Positions 57,421-64,000 of a DNA stretch of 64,000 bases are shown piece after piece. The position numbers and the translations under genes were made by a program. The number at the start of each line of letters is the position of its first letter. Positions within the stretch are counted from its first letter, which is position 1. The notes under the pieces are model-generated. The model had not been told where the DNA came from, made no database searches, and was given only the letters and a program-made list of their open reading frames with translations. The stretch comes from Variovorax sp. OAS795 (GTDB lineage Bacteria; Pseudomonadota; Gammaproteobacteria; Burkholderiales; Burkholderiaceae_C), in NCBI RefSeq assembly GCF_040546685.1, contig NZ_JBEPOH010000001.1, forward strand, positions 4,464,001 through 4,528,000. Reading direction: 5' to 3'.

Positions 57421-58692
57421 TCAGGCGGCGGCCGGCGCGTGCCTCAGCGTGAAGAGCCCGACATCGACGCGCTCCGACAGGAAGCCCGCCTCGCAGTAGC
57501 TGAGGTAATACTCCCACAGCCGCTTGAACGCGGCGTCGAACCCCAGTGGCTCGATGGCCGGCCAGGCTGCGAGGAACCGGTGCCGCCATTCGGCCAGCGT
57601 GGCCGCGTAGCTGGCGCCGAACGATTCGGCGCGCTCCAGCGTAAGGCCGGCGCGCGCGGCCTGCGCTTCGAGCGCCCCCACCGAAGGCAGCATGCCGCCC
57701 GGGAAGATGAAGCGCTGGATGAAGTCGGGGCTGCGGCGGTAGTGATCGAAATGCGCATCGGCGATGGTGATCACCTGCACCACGGCGATGCCGCCCGGCG
57801 CCAGGCGCTCGCGCAGCGTGTCGAAGTACACCGGCCAGTAGCGCTCGCCCACGGCTTCGAGCATCTCGATCGACACGATGCGGTCATAGCGCCCTTCGAC
57901 GTCGCGGTAGTCCTGCAGGCGCAGGTCGACGCGGGCCGACATTCCCTCTTCCTCGACCCGCCGGCGCGCATGCCCGAGCTGCTCGGTGGAGAGCGTGAGG
58001 CCGGTCACATGCGCGCCGTGCCGGCGTGCCAGCGCCAGCGCGAGTGCGCCCCAGCCGCATCCGATCTCGAGCACCTTGGCCTCGGGTGCGGGCGCGAGCA
58101 ATTCGGCCACGCGTGCGATCTTGGCGGCCTGCGCCTCTTCGAGCGATTCGTCCCCGGTGGCGTACAGCGCGCTCGAATAGATCATCTCGGGATCCAGCCA
58201 CCGGGCATAGAACGCGTTGCCCATGTCGTAGTGGAACGAAATGTTCTGCCGGCTGCCGCGGCGCGTGTTGGCGCGCAGGCGGTGCACCGCGCGGCCGAAC
58301 AACCTGGCAGGCAGCGAGGCCTCGAAGACGCGGCCCCAGCCGGACTCGTTGCGAATGCCGAACTCGAGCAGGGCCGGCAGGTCCGGGCTCGACCAGTCAC
58401 CGTCGCGGTACGACTCCGCCAGGCCGATGTCGCCGCGCAGCAGCATGCGCGCGAGCGGCCGCCAGCGGTGCAGGCTGATGGCCGCGTGCGGGCCTTCCGT
58501 CGCGCCGCGCCCTTCCACCCGCTCGCCATTGGGCAGTTCCACCGCGATGGTGCCGCAGCGCACGCCGCGCAAAAGGCGCACCAGCAGCCGCCGCAGCGGC
58601 CGGCGGGTCCAGGCCGCGGGAGCGAACGCCGTGGAGGGACACAGGGCATCGGCCTCGAGGCCGTTCGACGGAGAAGAAGGTGAAGTGCTCAT
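57421..58692 (-). CDS. cfa: cyclopropane-fatty-acyl-phospholipid synthase
   Basis: SAM-dependent enzyme of 423 residues that adds a methylene bridge to unsaturated phospholipid chains. SAM motif VLEIGCGWGALALALARR, FHYDMGNAFYARWLDPEMIY and the substrate motif FIFPGGMLPS are typical. The ATG at MSTSPSSPS overlaps the DUF1365 gene by 4 bases. In other bacteria ChrR/RpoE-type ECF systems control cfa and DUF1365 genes, and this locus has that ECF pair. Confidence 0.92.
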   Translation of the reverse strand: MSTSPSSPSNGLEADALCPSTAFAPAAWTRRPLRRLLVRLLRGVRCGTIAVELPNGERVEGRGATEGPHAAISLHRWRPLARMLLRGDIGLAESYRDGDWSSPDLPALLEFGIRNESGWGRVFEASLPARLFGRAVHRLRANTRRGSRQNISFHYDMGNAFYARWLDPEMIYSSALYATGDESLEEAQAAKIARVAELLAPAPEAKVLEIGCGWGALALALARRHGAHVTGLTLSTEQLGHARRRVEEEGMSARVDLRLQDYRDVEGRYDRIVSIEMLEAVGERYWPVYFDTLRERLAPGGIAVVQVITIADAHFDHYRRSPDFIQRFIFPGGMLPSVGALEAQAARAGLTLERAESFGASYAATLAEWRHRFLAAWPAIEPLGFDAAFKRLWEYYLSYCEAGFLSERVDVGLFTLRHAPAAA

Positions 58693-59483
58693 GAGTCCTT
58701 GGTTCCAACGATGCTCACCGGTTGCGCGGGCGCGGGCGGACACGGGCGAAAGCGCGCGCCCTTGGCCCACAGGCGCAGCGCTTCCCAGTGAATGGCGGCC
58801 ACCACCTTGAGGGTCAGCAGCGGATGCGAAAAGAAGACCAGCGCCAGCGCCGCATCGCCGAGCGGCCGGCGCCGTGCATCGAAGCGCGCGGCGAGCACCG
58901 GCCCCTGCGCATCCGAAGCGGTGATGCCGATGCCGAGCCCCTGGCGGTCCGCGTCGGGCAGCTCGACGCGGAAGGCATAGCGCATGTCGAGGTCGAGAAA
59001 GGGCGAGACGTGGAAGTGCTTGGCGCAATGCTGCTCGATGCGTTGGGCGTGGCGCCCAGCCTCGTCCACTGCAATGAGGTAGCTGTGGCGCTGGCCGAAG
59101 GTGTTGCTGACCTCGTAGAGCACGGCCTCGAGCCCGCCTTCGGGCCGGTCGCAAAAATAGACGCTCAGCGGATTGAAGGCGTAGCCGAGGATGCGCGGCA
59201 TGCTCAGCAGCCGGATGGTGCCACCGGTGCGCAGGCCCGCCGCATGCAGCTGTTGCTCCACGTGCGGGCGCAGGCCCAGCCCATCGCCGGCGCCATAGTC
59301 GCTCTCGTGCAGGCTGAACAGGTTGAAGCGGTTGAAGGAGAAGAGCCGCAGCTTCTGCGACAGCGCCGGCAGCTCGTCGACGTCCACCAGCATCGAGAAC
59401 ACGCGGTAGCTCAGGCGGTGGCGCGCCGGGCGCAGCCGCTGGTGCATGACGCGCCCGACGTAGAGCGCGGAATCGTTCTTCAA
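58689..59483 (-). CDS. DUF1365 family protein
   Basis: Protein of 264 residues recognised by VGRVMHQRLRPARHRLSYRVF, LLSMPRILGYAFNPLSVYFC and FHVSPFLDLDMRYAF. The family is found beside FAD oxidoreductases and cyclopropane synthases and is thought to act on membrane lipids, function unproven. The start is TTG, giving a 4-base TTGA overlap with the upstream oxidoreductase stop; an internal ATG (VMHQRL) would lose conserved residues. It overlaps cfa by 4 bases. Confidence 0.9.
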   Translation of the reverse strand: MKNDSALYVGRVMHQRLRPARHRLSYRVFSMLVDVDELPALSQKLRLFSFNRFNLFSLHESDYGAGDGLGLRPHVEQQLHAAGLRTGGTIRLLSMPRILGYAFNPLSVYFCDRPEGGLEAVLYEVSNTFGQRHSYLIAVDEAGRHAQRIEQHCAKHFHVSPFLDLDMRYAFRVELPDADRQGLGIGITASDAQGPVLAARFDARRRPLGDAALALVFFSHPLLTLKVVAAIHWEALRLWAKGARFRPCPPAPAQPVSIVGTKDS

Positions 59484-60856
59484 GCAGCCTCCGCGGCCAC
59501 GGTGGGGCGCAGCCGGATGCGGCCCGACTCGTTGGCCACGTTCCATGGCCGGCGCACGCCGCCCAGCTGCTCCGCGACGGCAAGGCCCGCCTGCAGGCCG
59601 TCCTCGTGGAAGCCCGATCCGAAATACGCGCCGCAGAACCAGGTGCGGTGCTGTCCCTGCAGCGACCAGAGCTCTTGCTGCGCGCGCATGGCGCGTGCGT
59701 CGAACACCGGGTGCTCGTACACCTCGCTGCGGATCACCTGCCCGGCGCCGGGCTCGCGCGCCGGATTGAGCGTGAGAAAAAGCGGCGTGGTGTCCTCGAT
59801 GCCCTGCAGCCGGTTCATCCAGTAGGTCACACAGGGTGCCGCGTCCCGGCCGCGGTCGGCCGCGTAGTTCCAGCTCGACCACACGGCACGCCGCCTGGGC
59901 ATCAGGGCCGGGTCGCTGTGCAGCACCGCGCGGTTGCGGCTGTAGCCGAAGGCGCCCAGCAGCCGGGTCTCGGCGCCGCTCGCGTCGGGCAGCAGGCGCA
60001 GCGCCTGGTCGGCATGGGTGGCGACCACCACGTGGTCGAAGCGCCGGGGAACGGCCGAACCTTCGGCGCGCACGTAGACGGCATCGGCCTCGCGCCGCAC
60101 GTCGAGGGCGGCGCTGTCCAGCTGCAGCCCCAGGCCGACGCTTTCCGCCAGCCGCCGCACATAGCACGCGCTGCCGCCGGTCACGGTGCGCCATGCGGGG
60201 CGATTGCCAAGGTCGAGCAGCTGGTGGTTCTCGCAGAAGCGCACGAAGGCCTCGGTCGGGTAGTCGCCGATGCGGGCGGCCGGGGCCGACCAGATCGCCG
60301 CGGCCATCGGGTACAGGTGGTCGTCGCGGAAGGCGCGTCCGTAGCCGCGTGCATCCAGGTAGCTGTCGAGCGGCTGCAGCCCGAAGCGCGCGGCATCGGC
60401 CGGCGCCTGCCGGTAGAAGCGCACCAGGTCGCGCAGCATCGACCAGAAACGCGGGCGCGCGAGGTTGGCAGGCTGCGCGAACAGGCCGCGCAGCCCGCTG
60501 CCCGAATATTCCAGCCCGCCGCCGTCCAGGCTCACGGCAAACGACATCTCGGAGGGCTGCGTGGCCACGCCCAGGTGCGCGAACAGGGCCGTGAGGTTCG
60601 GGTAGGCCGATTCGTTGTAGACGATGAAGCCGGTGTCGACGGCGATCGCCCCGGCGCCGGCGCCCACCTGCACGGTGTTGCTGTGGCCGCCGGGCCGGCT
60701 GTCGGCCTCGTACACCGTGACGCGGTGCCGCTGCGACAGCAGCCAGGCCGCCGACAGCCCCGAGATGCCGCTGCCGATGACGGCGATGTCGAGCGCCGCC
60801 CCGCCGGCGGCTCGGGTGGACGGCGGGGACGCGTCGGGCGCGGCGGCAACGGTCAT
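59480..60856 (-). CDS. FAD-dependent oxidoreductase (amine oxidase-like)
   Basis: Flavoprotein of 458 residues. The dinucleotide-binding motif is AVIGSGISGLSAAWLLSQRH near residue 24 and the second FAD motif is GGHSNTVQVG. Relatives form the NAD(P)/FAD oxidoreductase group linked with DUF1365 and Cfa and are suspected to modify lipid chains. The ATG has GGAG 5 bases upstream. It heads the operon and diverges from the ECF sigma gene. Confidence 0.9.
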   Translation of the reverse strand: MTVAAAPDASPPSTRAAGGAALDIAVIGSGISGLSAAWLLSQRHRVTVYEADSRPGGHSNTVQVGAGAGAIAVDTGFIVYNESAYPNLTALFAHLGVATQPSEMSFAVSLDGGGLEYSGSGLRGLFAQPANLARPRFWSMLRDLVRFYRQAPADAARFGLQPLDSYLDARGYGRAFRDDHLYPMAAAIWSAPAARIGDYPTEAFVRFCENHQLLDLGNRPAWRTVTGGSACYVRRLAESVGLGLQLDSAALDVRREADAVYVRAEGSAVPRRFDHVVVATHADQALRLLPDASGAETRLLGAFGYSRNRAVLHSDPALMPRRRAVWSSWNYAADRGRDAAPCVTYWMNRLQGIEDTTPLFLTLNPAREPGAGQVIRSEVYEHPVFDARAMRAQQELWSLQGQHRTWFCGAYFGSGFHEDGLQAGLAVAEQLGGVRRPWNVANESGRIRLRPTVAAEAA

Positions 60857-60885
60857 GAAAGCTCCGGAAACAACATGTGCCCACT

Positions 60886-60913
60886 TGTACGCAGCCGCCG
60901 CGATTTTGGATTT
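60886..60913 (-). promoter_or_regulatory. ECF-type promoter of the FAD oxidoreductase operon
   Basis: On the minus strand AAATCC, 16 bases, CGTACA; the -10-like box is 30 bases before the ATG. Its layout (ATCY-N16-CGTA) matches the promoter on the other strand, consistent with one ECF sigma factor recognising both. Confidence 0.55.
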
Positions 60914-60929
60914 GCGGTCGAGCCTGCTG

Positions 60930-60957
60930 TGATCTAATTCCGCCGACGGTGCGTAGG
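60930..60957 (+). promoter_or_regulatory. ECF-type promoter of the sigma/anti-sigma operon
   Basis: TGATCT (60930-60935), 16 bases, CGTAGG (60952-60957). RpoE-type ECF factors paired with ChrR use TGATCC-like -35 boxes. The same N16 spacing and CGTA -10 recur on the opposite strand. If correct, transcription starts near 60963, which makes an ATG at 60964 leaderless and favours 61063 as the translation start. Confidence 0.6.
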
Positions 60958-61062
60958 AGCAGCATGAACACCGCCCGACACCCCCAGGCACCGGTCCTCT
61001 CGCGGACTCGACCGCGAGCGCCCTGGCTGTCGATCGTGACACTGCATCAGGGCCGCGACGCG

Positions 61063-61623
61063 ATGCCGACAAGCGAAGAACTCAACAGCCTGGCCGAAGC
61101 CGTGGCGCGAAACGCCGACAGGCAGGCTTTCGCCGCGCTGTTCAAGCATTTCGCGCCGCGCGTGAAGTCCTATTTGATGCGGCTCGGCACGTCCGAGGGC
61201 CTGGCCGAGGAGCTGGCGCAGGAGGCCATGGTGAGCGTCTGGCGCAAGGCGCAGAGCTTCGACGCCGGCCGCGCCAATGTCTCGACCTGGATCTTCACCA
61301 TTGCGCGCAACCTGCGGGTGGACCATTTCAGGCGCATCGGCAACCGCACGGCCGAAGTGGACGAACTCGACGGCGACGAGACGCCCGACACCCTTCCCCA
61401 ACCCGACGAAGTGCTGCTCACGCGACAGCGCGAGGCCGGCGTGCGCGAGGCGATCGCGCAGCTGCCGGCCGAGCAGGCGCAGGTGCTGCGCCTTTCCTTC
61501 TACGAGGAGCAGCCGCATTCGCAGATCGCAGAGGCGCTGGGCCTGCCGCTCGGCACCGTGAAATCGCGCGTGCGCCTGGCCGTTCGCCATCTGCGCCGGC
61601 TGCTCGACGGACTCGAACCATGA
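61063..61623 (+). CDS. ECF sigma factor (RpoE/ECF11-like)
   Basis: Sigma factor of 186 residues with region 2 (AFAALFKHFAPRVKSYLMRL, VSTWIFTIARNLRVDHFRR) and region 4 (LRLSFYEEQPHSQIAEALGL and LPLGTVKSRVRLAVRHLRRL). It overlaps the ChrR-like gene by 4 bases (ATGA). An upstream ATG at 60964 has a strong AGGAG but would coincide with the predicted transcription start. In photosynthetic relatives this type answers singlet oxygen; here the cue is unproven. Confidence 0.9.
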   Translation: MPTSEELNSLAEAVARNADRQAFAALFKHFAPRVKSYLMRLGTSEGLAEELAQEAMVSVWRKAQSFDAGRANVSTWIFTIARNLRVDHFRRIGNRTAEVDELDGDETPDTLPQPDEVLLTRQREAGVREAIAQLPAEQAQVLRLSFYEEQPHSQIAEALGLPLGTVKSRVRLAVRHLRRLLDGLEP

Positions 61624-62273
61624 CCATTCAACACCATCCTGGCGACGAACTGCTGCTGGCCCATGCGGCGGGCAGCCTGGAGCTCGGGCATTCGGTGGTC
61701 GTCGCCAGCCACGTCGAAGGCTGCGCGCATTGCCGCGAGCGGATGCGCGTCTTCGAGGCGGCCGGCGGCGTGCTGCTCGAAGAACTCTCGCCCCAGGCCC
61801 TGGCACCCGACGCGCTCGCGCGCACCCTGGCCGCCATCGACGCGCCGCCGCAGCCACGGCCGCGGCCCGCTCCCGTGCCGCAACCCCCTCTTCCGCCCGG
61901 CATGGCCTGGCCGCGCTCGCTGGCGGGGTGTCCCGCCACGCGCTGGCGCTGGCTCGGGCCGGGCATGCGCTGGAGCCGCGTGACGCTGCCGGACGACCCG
62001 GCGGCCAACGTGTTCCTGCTGCGCATCGGCGCGGGCAAGAACCTACCGATGCACACCCACAGCGACTCCGAGCTCACGCAGGTGCTCTACGGCACCTTCC
62101 ATGACGGGCGCTCGATGTTCGGACCGGGGGATTTCGACGAGGCCGACGGCAGCTTCCATCACCAGCCGGTGGTGCAGGCCGGCGGCGAATGCATCTGCCT
62201 GGCCTCGGTGCGCGGGCGGGTGCTGTTCAACGGCGTGGTGGCGCGCACGCTGGGCGCGCTGGTCGGCATGTAG
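61620..62273 (+). CDS. ChrR-like cupin anti-sigma factor
   Basis: Protein of 217 residues. The N-terminal zinc site is HVEGCAHC with a preceding His (HHPGDELLLAHAAG), the anti-sigma domain; the C-terminal cupin carries MHTHSDSELTQVLYGTFHDG with metal-binding His residues. This matches the ChrR family that holds an ECF factor until released by reactive oxygen. It is translationally coupled to the ECF sigma gene. Confidence 0.9.
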   Translation: MTIQHHPGDELLLAHAAGSLELGHSVVVASHVEGCAHCRERMRVFEAAGGVLLEELSPQALAPDALARTLAAIDAPPQPRPRPAPVPQPPLPPGMAWPRSLAGCPATRWRWLGPGMRWSRVTLPDDPAANVFLLRIGAGKNLPMHTHSDSELTQVLYGTFHDGRSMFGPGDFDEADGSFHHQPVVQAGGECICLASVRGRVLFNGVVARTLGALVGM

Positions 62274-62310
62274 CTGATGCCGGGCAGGCCCCTTGGGGCC
62301 CGCCGCTGCG

Positions 62311-62727
62311 TCAGCGGCCGGCGCCCAAAGCCAGCGTGATCCTGGCGGCGGCGGCCGCAGCCGCGGCGGTGACGAAAGTGCCCCAGCACAGGTCTGCGAT
62401 CGTCACCGTCCACGCCCAGTCCTTGAGCGTTGCCTGGTTGGTCAGGTCGTAGGTCGCATAGGCCATCAGCCCGAGCAGCGCGCCGAGGCCGAGCGCGGTG
62501 AGCCATCGGCCGCTCGCGAGCGCGGGCGACACCGCGAACACCACCACGCCGGCCAGGTAGATCGCGTAGAACGCCACCGCCGGGCCGAGCGCGAAACGCT
62601 CGAGCATCAGGTGGCCGATCGCGGGGCGATAGAGCCGGTCGGCCATGACGGTGAGCCAGATGGCGTCGAGCACCAGGAAGACCACGGCGGAGGCCGCGTA
62701 GGCGATGGCGAATTGCCGGAGGGACAT
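62311..62727 (-). CDS. DUF2177 family membrane protein
   Basis: Integral membrane protein of 138 residues with four hydrophobic segments and the family motif YAIYLAGVVVFAVSPAL, TYDLTNQATLKDW. The family is common in proteobacterial ECF/ChrR loci, function unknown. It starts ATG at MSLRQFAIAY and is last of a minus-strand run (DUF1295, DUF6134, DUF2177). Confidence 0.88.
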   Translation of the reverse strand: MSLRQFAIAYAASAVVFLVLDAIWLTVMADRLYRPAIGHLMLERFALGPAVAFYAIYLAGVVVFAVSPALASGRWLTALGLGALLGLMAYATYDLTNQATLKDWAWTVTIADLCWGTFVTAAAAAAAARITLALGAGR

Positions 62728-62774
62728 GGAACGCTCCTGATGAAACAAGGACAAGAACCGATGGATGCGGCGGA

Positions 62775-63419
62775 TCACTTCAGGCGATAGGACAGATTGC
62801 GCCCGCCGTCGACGGTCGAATCCAGCCCGAGCCACTCGCCCTCGGCCGAATACCAGACGTCGATCGGCTGTGCCGGCCCTTCGATGCGCCAGCGCGTGCC
62901 CGCCACGCGCCGTCCGCGCACGTCGAGCATGCCGCCGCCCGCTGCGCGCACCTGCACGCTCTCGCTGCGGCCCGTCTGCGCATTGAGCAGCCGCGCCTGC
63001 CGCTGGATGGCGGGGTTCCAGTACGCGAAGCTCATCACGCAGCCCTTGAGCGCCTGCGTGCCCGCGTCGGTGACCACCGCCAGGCCGTCGCCCTCGGCTT
63101 CGGCGCGCACGCGGCTGGACTTGCCGTCGTCGTCGGTCGTCGCATCGAGCCCGGCCAGGCAGTCGCCCCGCCAGCTCTCGACCGCGCGATGGCGGTAGCG
63201 GTAGACGGTGAGGCCCAGCAGTTTCACATTGAACGCGGCCTCGCTCACCACCTTGCGCGCATCGGCGGGGCCGGCCACGCTGAAGCGGTGCTCGCCGATC
63301 GGCTTCTCGTCGAGAAAGACGCTGAAGTTCCAATCGTTGGCGTGCACGGCAAGGGGCGCCGCCGCGCAGGCGGCCAGCACTGCGGCACGCCGCAGCCAGC
63401 CGTGCCGGCCCGGCGTCAT
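62775..63419 (-). CDS. DUF6134-like periplasmic protein
   Basis: Protein of 214 residues with a signal peptide (cleavage near VHA, residue about 27) and a beta-rich mature region beginning NDWNFSVFLDEKPIGEHRF. It resembles DUF6134 proteins found with DUF1295 and cyclopropane-synthase genes, function unknown. It overlaps the DUF1295 gene by 4 bases and is 47 bases before DUF2177. Confidence 0.85.
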   Translation of the reverse strand: MTPGRHGWLRRAAVLAACAAAPLAVHANDWNFSVFLDEKPIGEHRFSVAGPADARKVVSEAAFNVKLLGLTVYRYRHRAVESWRGDCLAGLDATTDDDGKSSRVRAEAEGDGLAVVTDAGTQALKGCVMSFAYWNPAIQRQARLLNAQTGRSESVQVRAAGGGMLDVRGRRVAGTRWRIEGPAQPIDVWYSAEGEWLGLDSTVDGGRNLSYRLK

Positions 63420-64000
63420 GGCGCCTCCTTGCGCACGGGGCCGGGCACGAAGGCGTTGGTGCGCGCGATGTAGGCGCGGTACGCGGGGCGACGTTCGGCA
63501 ATGTCTTTCTCGAGCAGGCTCACACCCGAGACCTTGAGCAGCAGCACGGTCATGAGCACCGGCGACACGGCGCTCCATGCGCCGCCCCAGCCCGAGCCCG
63601 CCATGGCCATGAGCCACAGCCCCCACCAGACGCAGGCCTCGCCAAAGTAGTTGGGGTGCCGCGTGTAGCGCCAGAGGCCCCGGTCCATCACCTGGCCCGC
63701 GCTCGCGCGGTCGGCCTTGAAGCGCGCCATCTGCGCATCGCCGACCGCCTCGAAGCCGATGCCGAAAACTGCGATCGCAAGGCCGGCCACGTCGAGCAGG
63801 TTCAACGCGGGGCTGCCCACCATGCCGGCCAGCAGCGGCGCCGAGACGATCCAGGCCAGCACCGCCTGCAAGCCGAACACGAGCCAGAGGCTCTTGAGGC
63901 CGAAGTTCGGCTGGTTGCGCTCGCGGATCATGCGGTAGCGCCGGTCTTCGCCATGGCCCCAGTTGCGGCGCGTGATGAAAAGGCTGAGCCGCAACGCCCA
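63416..64000 (-). CDS. DUF1295 family membrane reductase-like protein (5' end outside window)
   Basis: C-terminal 194 residues of a DUF1295 protein (steroid 5-alpha-reductase-like fold). WALRLSLFITRRNWGHGEDRRY and the C-terminal RHPNYFGEACVWWGLWL motif identify it; open frame continues past base 64000, so the true start is outside. The family is predicted to reduce lipid double bonds. It belongs to the lipid-linked ECF locus, overlapping DUF6134 by 4 bases. Confidence 0.88.
   Translation of the reverse strand, partial: WALRLSLFITRRNWGHGEDRRYRMIRERNQPNFGLKSLWLVFGLQAVLAWIVSAPLLAGMVGSPALNLLDVAGLAIAVFGIGFEAVGDAQMARFKADRASAGQVMDRGLWRYTRHPNYFGEACVWWGLWLMAMAGSGWGGAWSAVSPVLMTVLLLKVSGVSLLEKDIAERRPAYRAYIARTNAFVPGPVRKEAP

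Overview
The window looks like chromosomal DNA of a high-GC betaproteobacterium of the Comamonadaceae, most like Variovorax. The reasons are the gene content and order (folC-dedD-cvpA-purF-metZ-gltX, argG near ppnP, prfB with a programmed frameshift), the very GC-rich codon usage and the family affinities of the transporters. This placement is inferred from gene style; no alignment was run.

Layout. 1-6290 (minus strand): a polyamine or guanidino-compound uptake and breakdown operon (aminotransferase, ABC ATPase, binding protein, two permeases, agmatinase-like hydrolase), divergent from a MocR/GabR-type regulator (6450-7862). 7890-9155: ArsR regulator, SRPBCC protein and GFA protein. 9335-9683: tRNA-Ala, tRNA-Glu and tRNA-Asp, just downstream of gltX. 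9720-16618: gltX, metZ, purF, cvpA, dedD and folC. 16676-28116: housekeeping genes (ArsC-like, ppnP, argG, murB, yajQ, an aspartic protease, ridA, plsY, ybaK) with two aldo/keto reductases, a hydrolase and a racemase-family protein. 28245-32621: a LysR regulator and a MetNI-type ABC transporter with two MetQ-type binding proteins. 32724-33932: a Fic protein. 34068-39594: prfB, a HAD phosphatase, pepN and fbp. 39620-39695: tRNA-Thr.

39735-50750 is an accessory island of visibly lower GC: 29 of 60 bases are G/C at 46081-46140, against 49 of 60 at 57001-57060. It holds two convergent gene blocks. The plus-strand block encodes a MORC/MutL-like GHKL ATPase, an HNH nuclease, a SNF2-type helicase and a stand-alone EcoRII N-terminal-type DNA-reading domain. 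The minus-strand block encodes a Dcm/M.EcoRII-type cytosine methyltransferase, a Vsr endonuclease, a full-length EcoRII-like restriction enzyme and an AIPR protein. The methyltransferase promoter region holds a very good LexA-type box and an M.SsoII-type inverted repeat. I read the island as an EcoRII-type restriction-modification core joined to a chromatin-remodeller-like ATPase/helicase/HNH complex. It is the most interesting part of the window.

50749-57383: a small XRE regulator, then pta and ackA separated by a penicillin-binding-protein-like enzyme and an SMP-30 family protein. 57421-64000: an ECF sigma/ChrR-like stress locus with cyclopropane-fatty-acid synthase, DUF1365, an FAD oxidoreductase, DUF2177, DUF6134 and DUF1295 proteins. 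The two divergent promoters at the sigma gene share one motif with the same 16-base spacing. The first and last genes are cut by the window edges.
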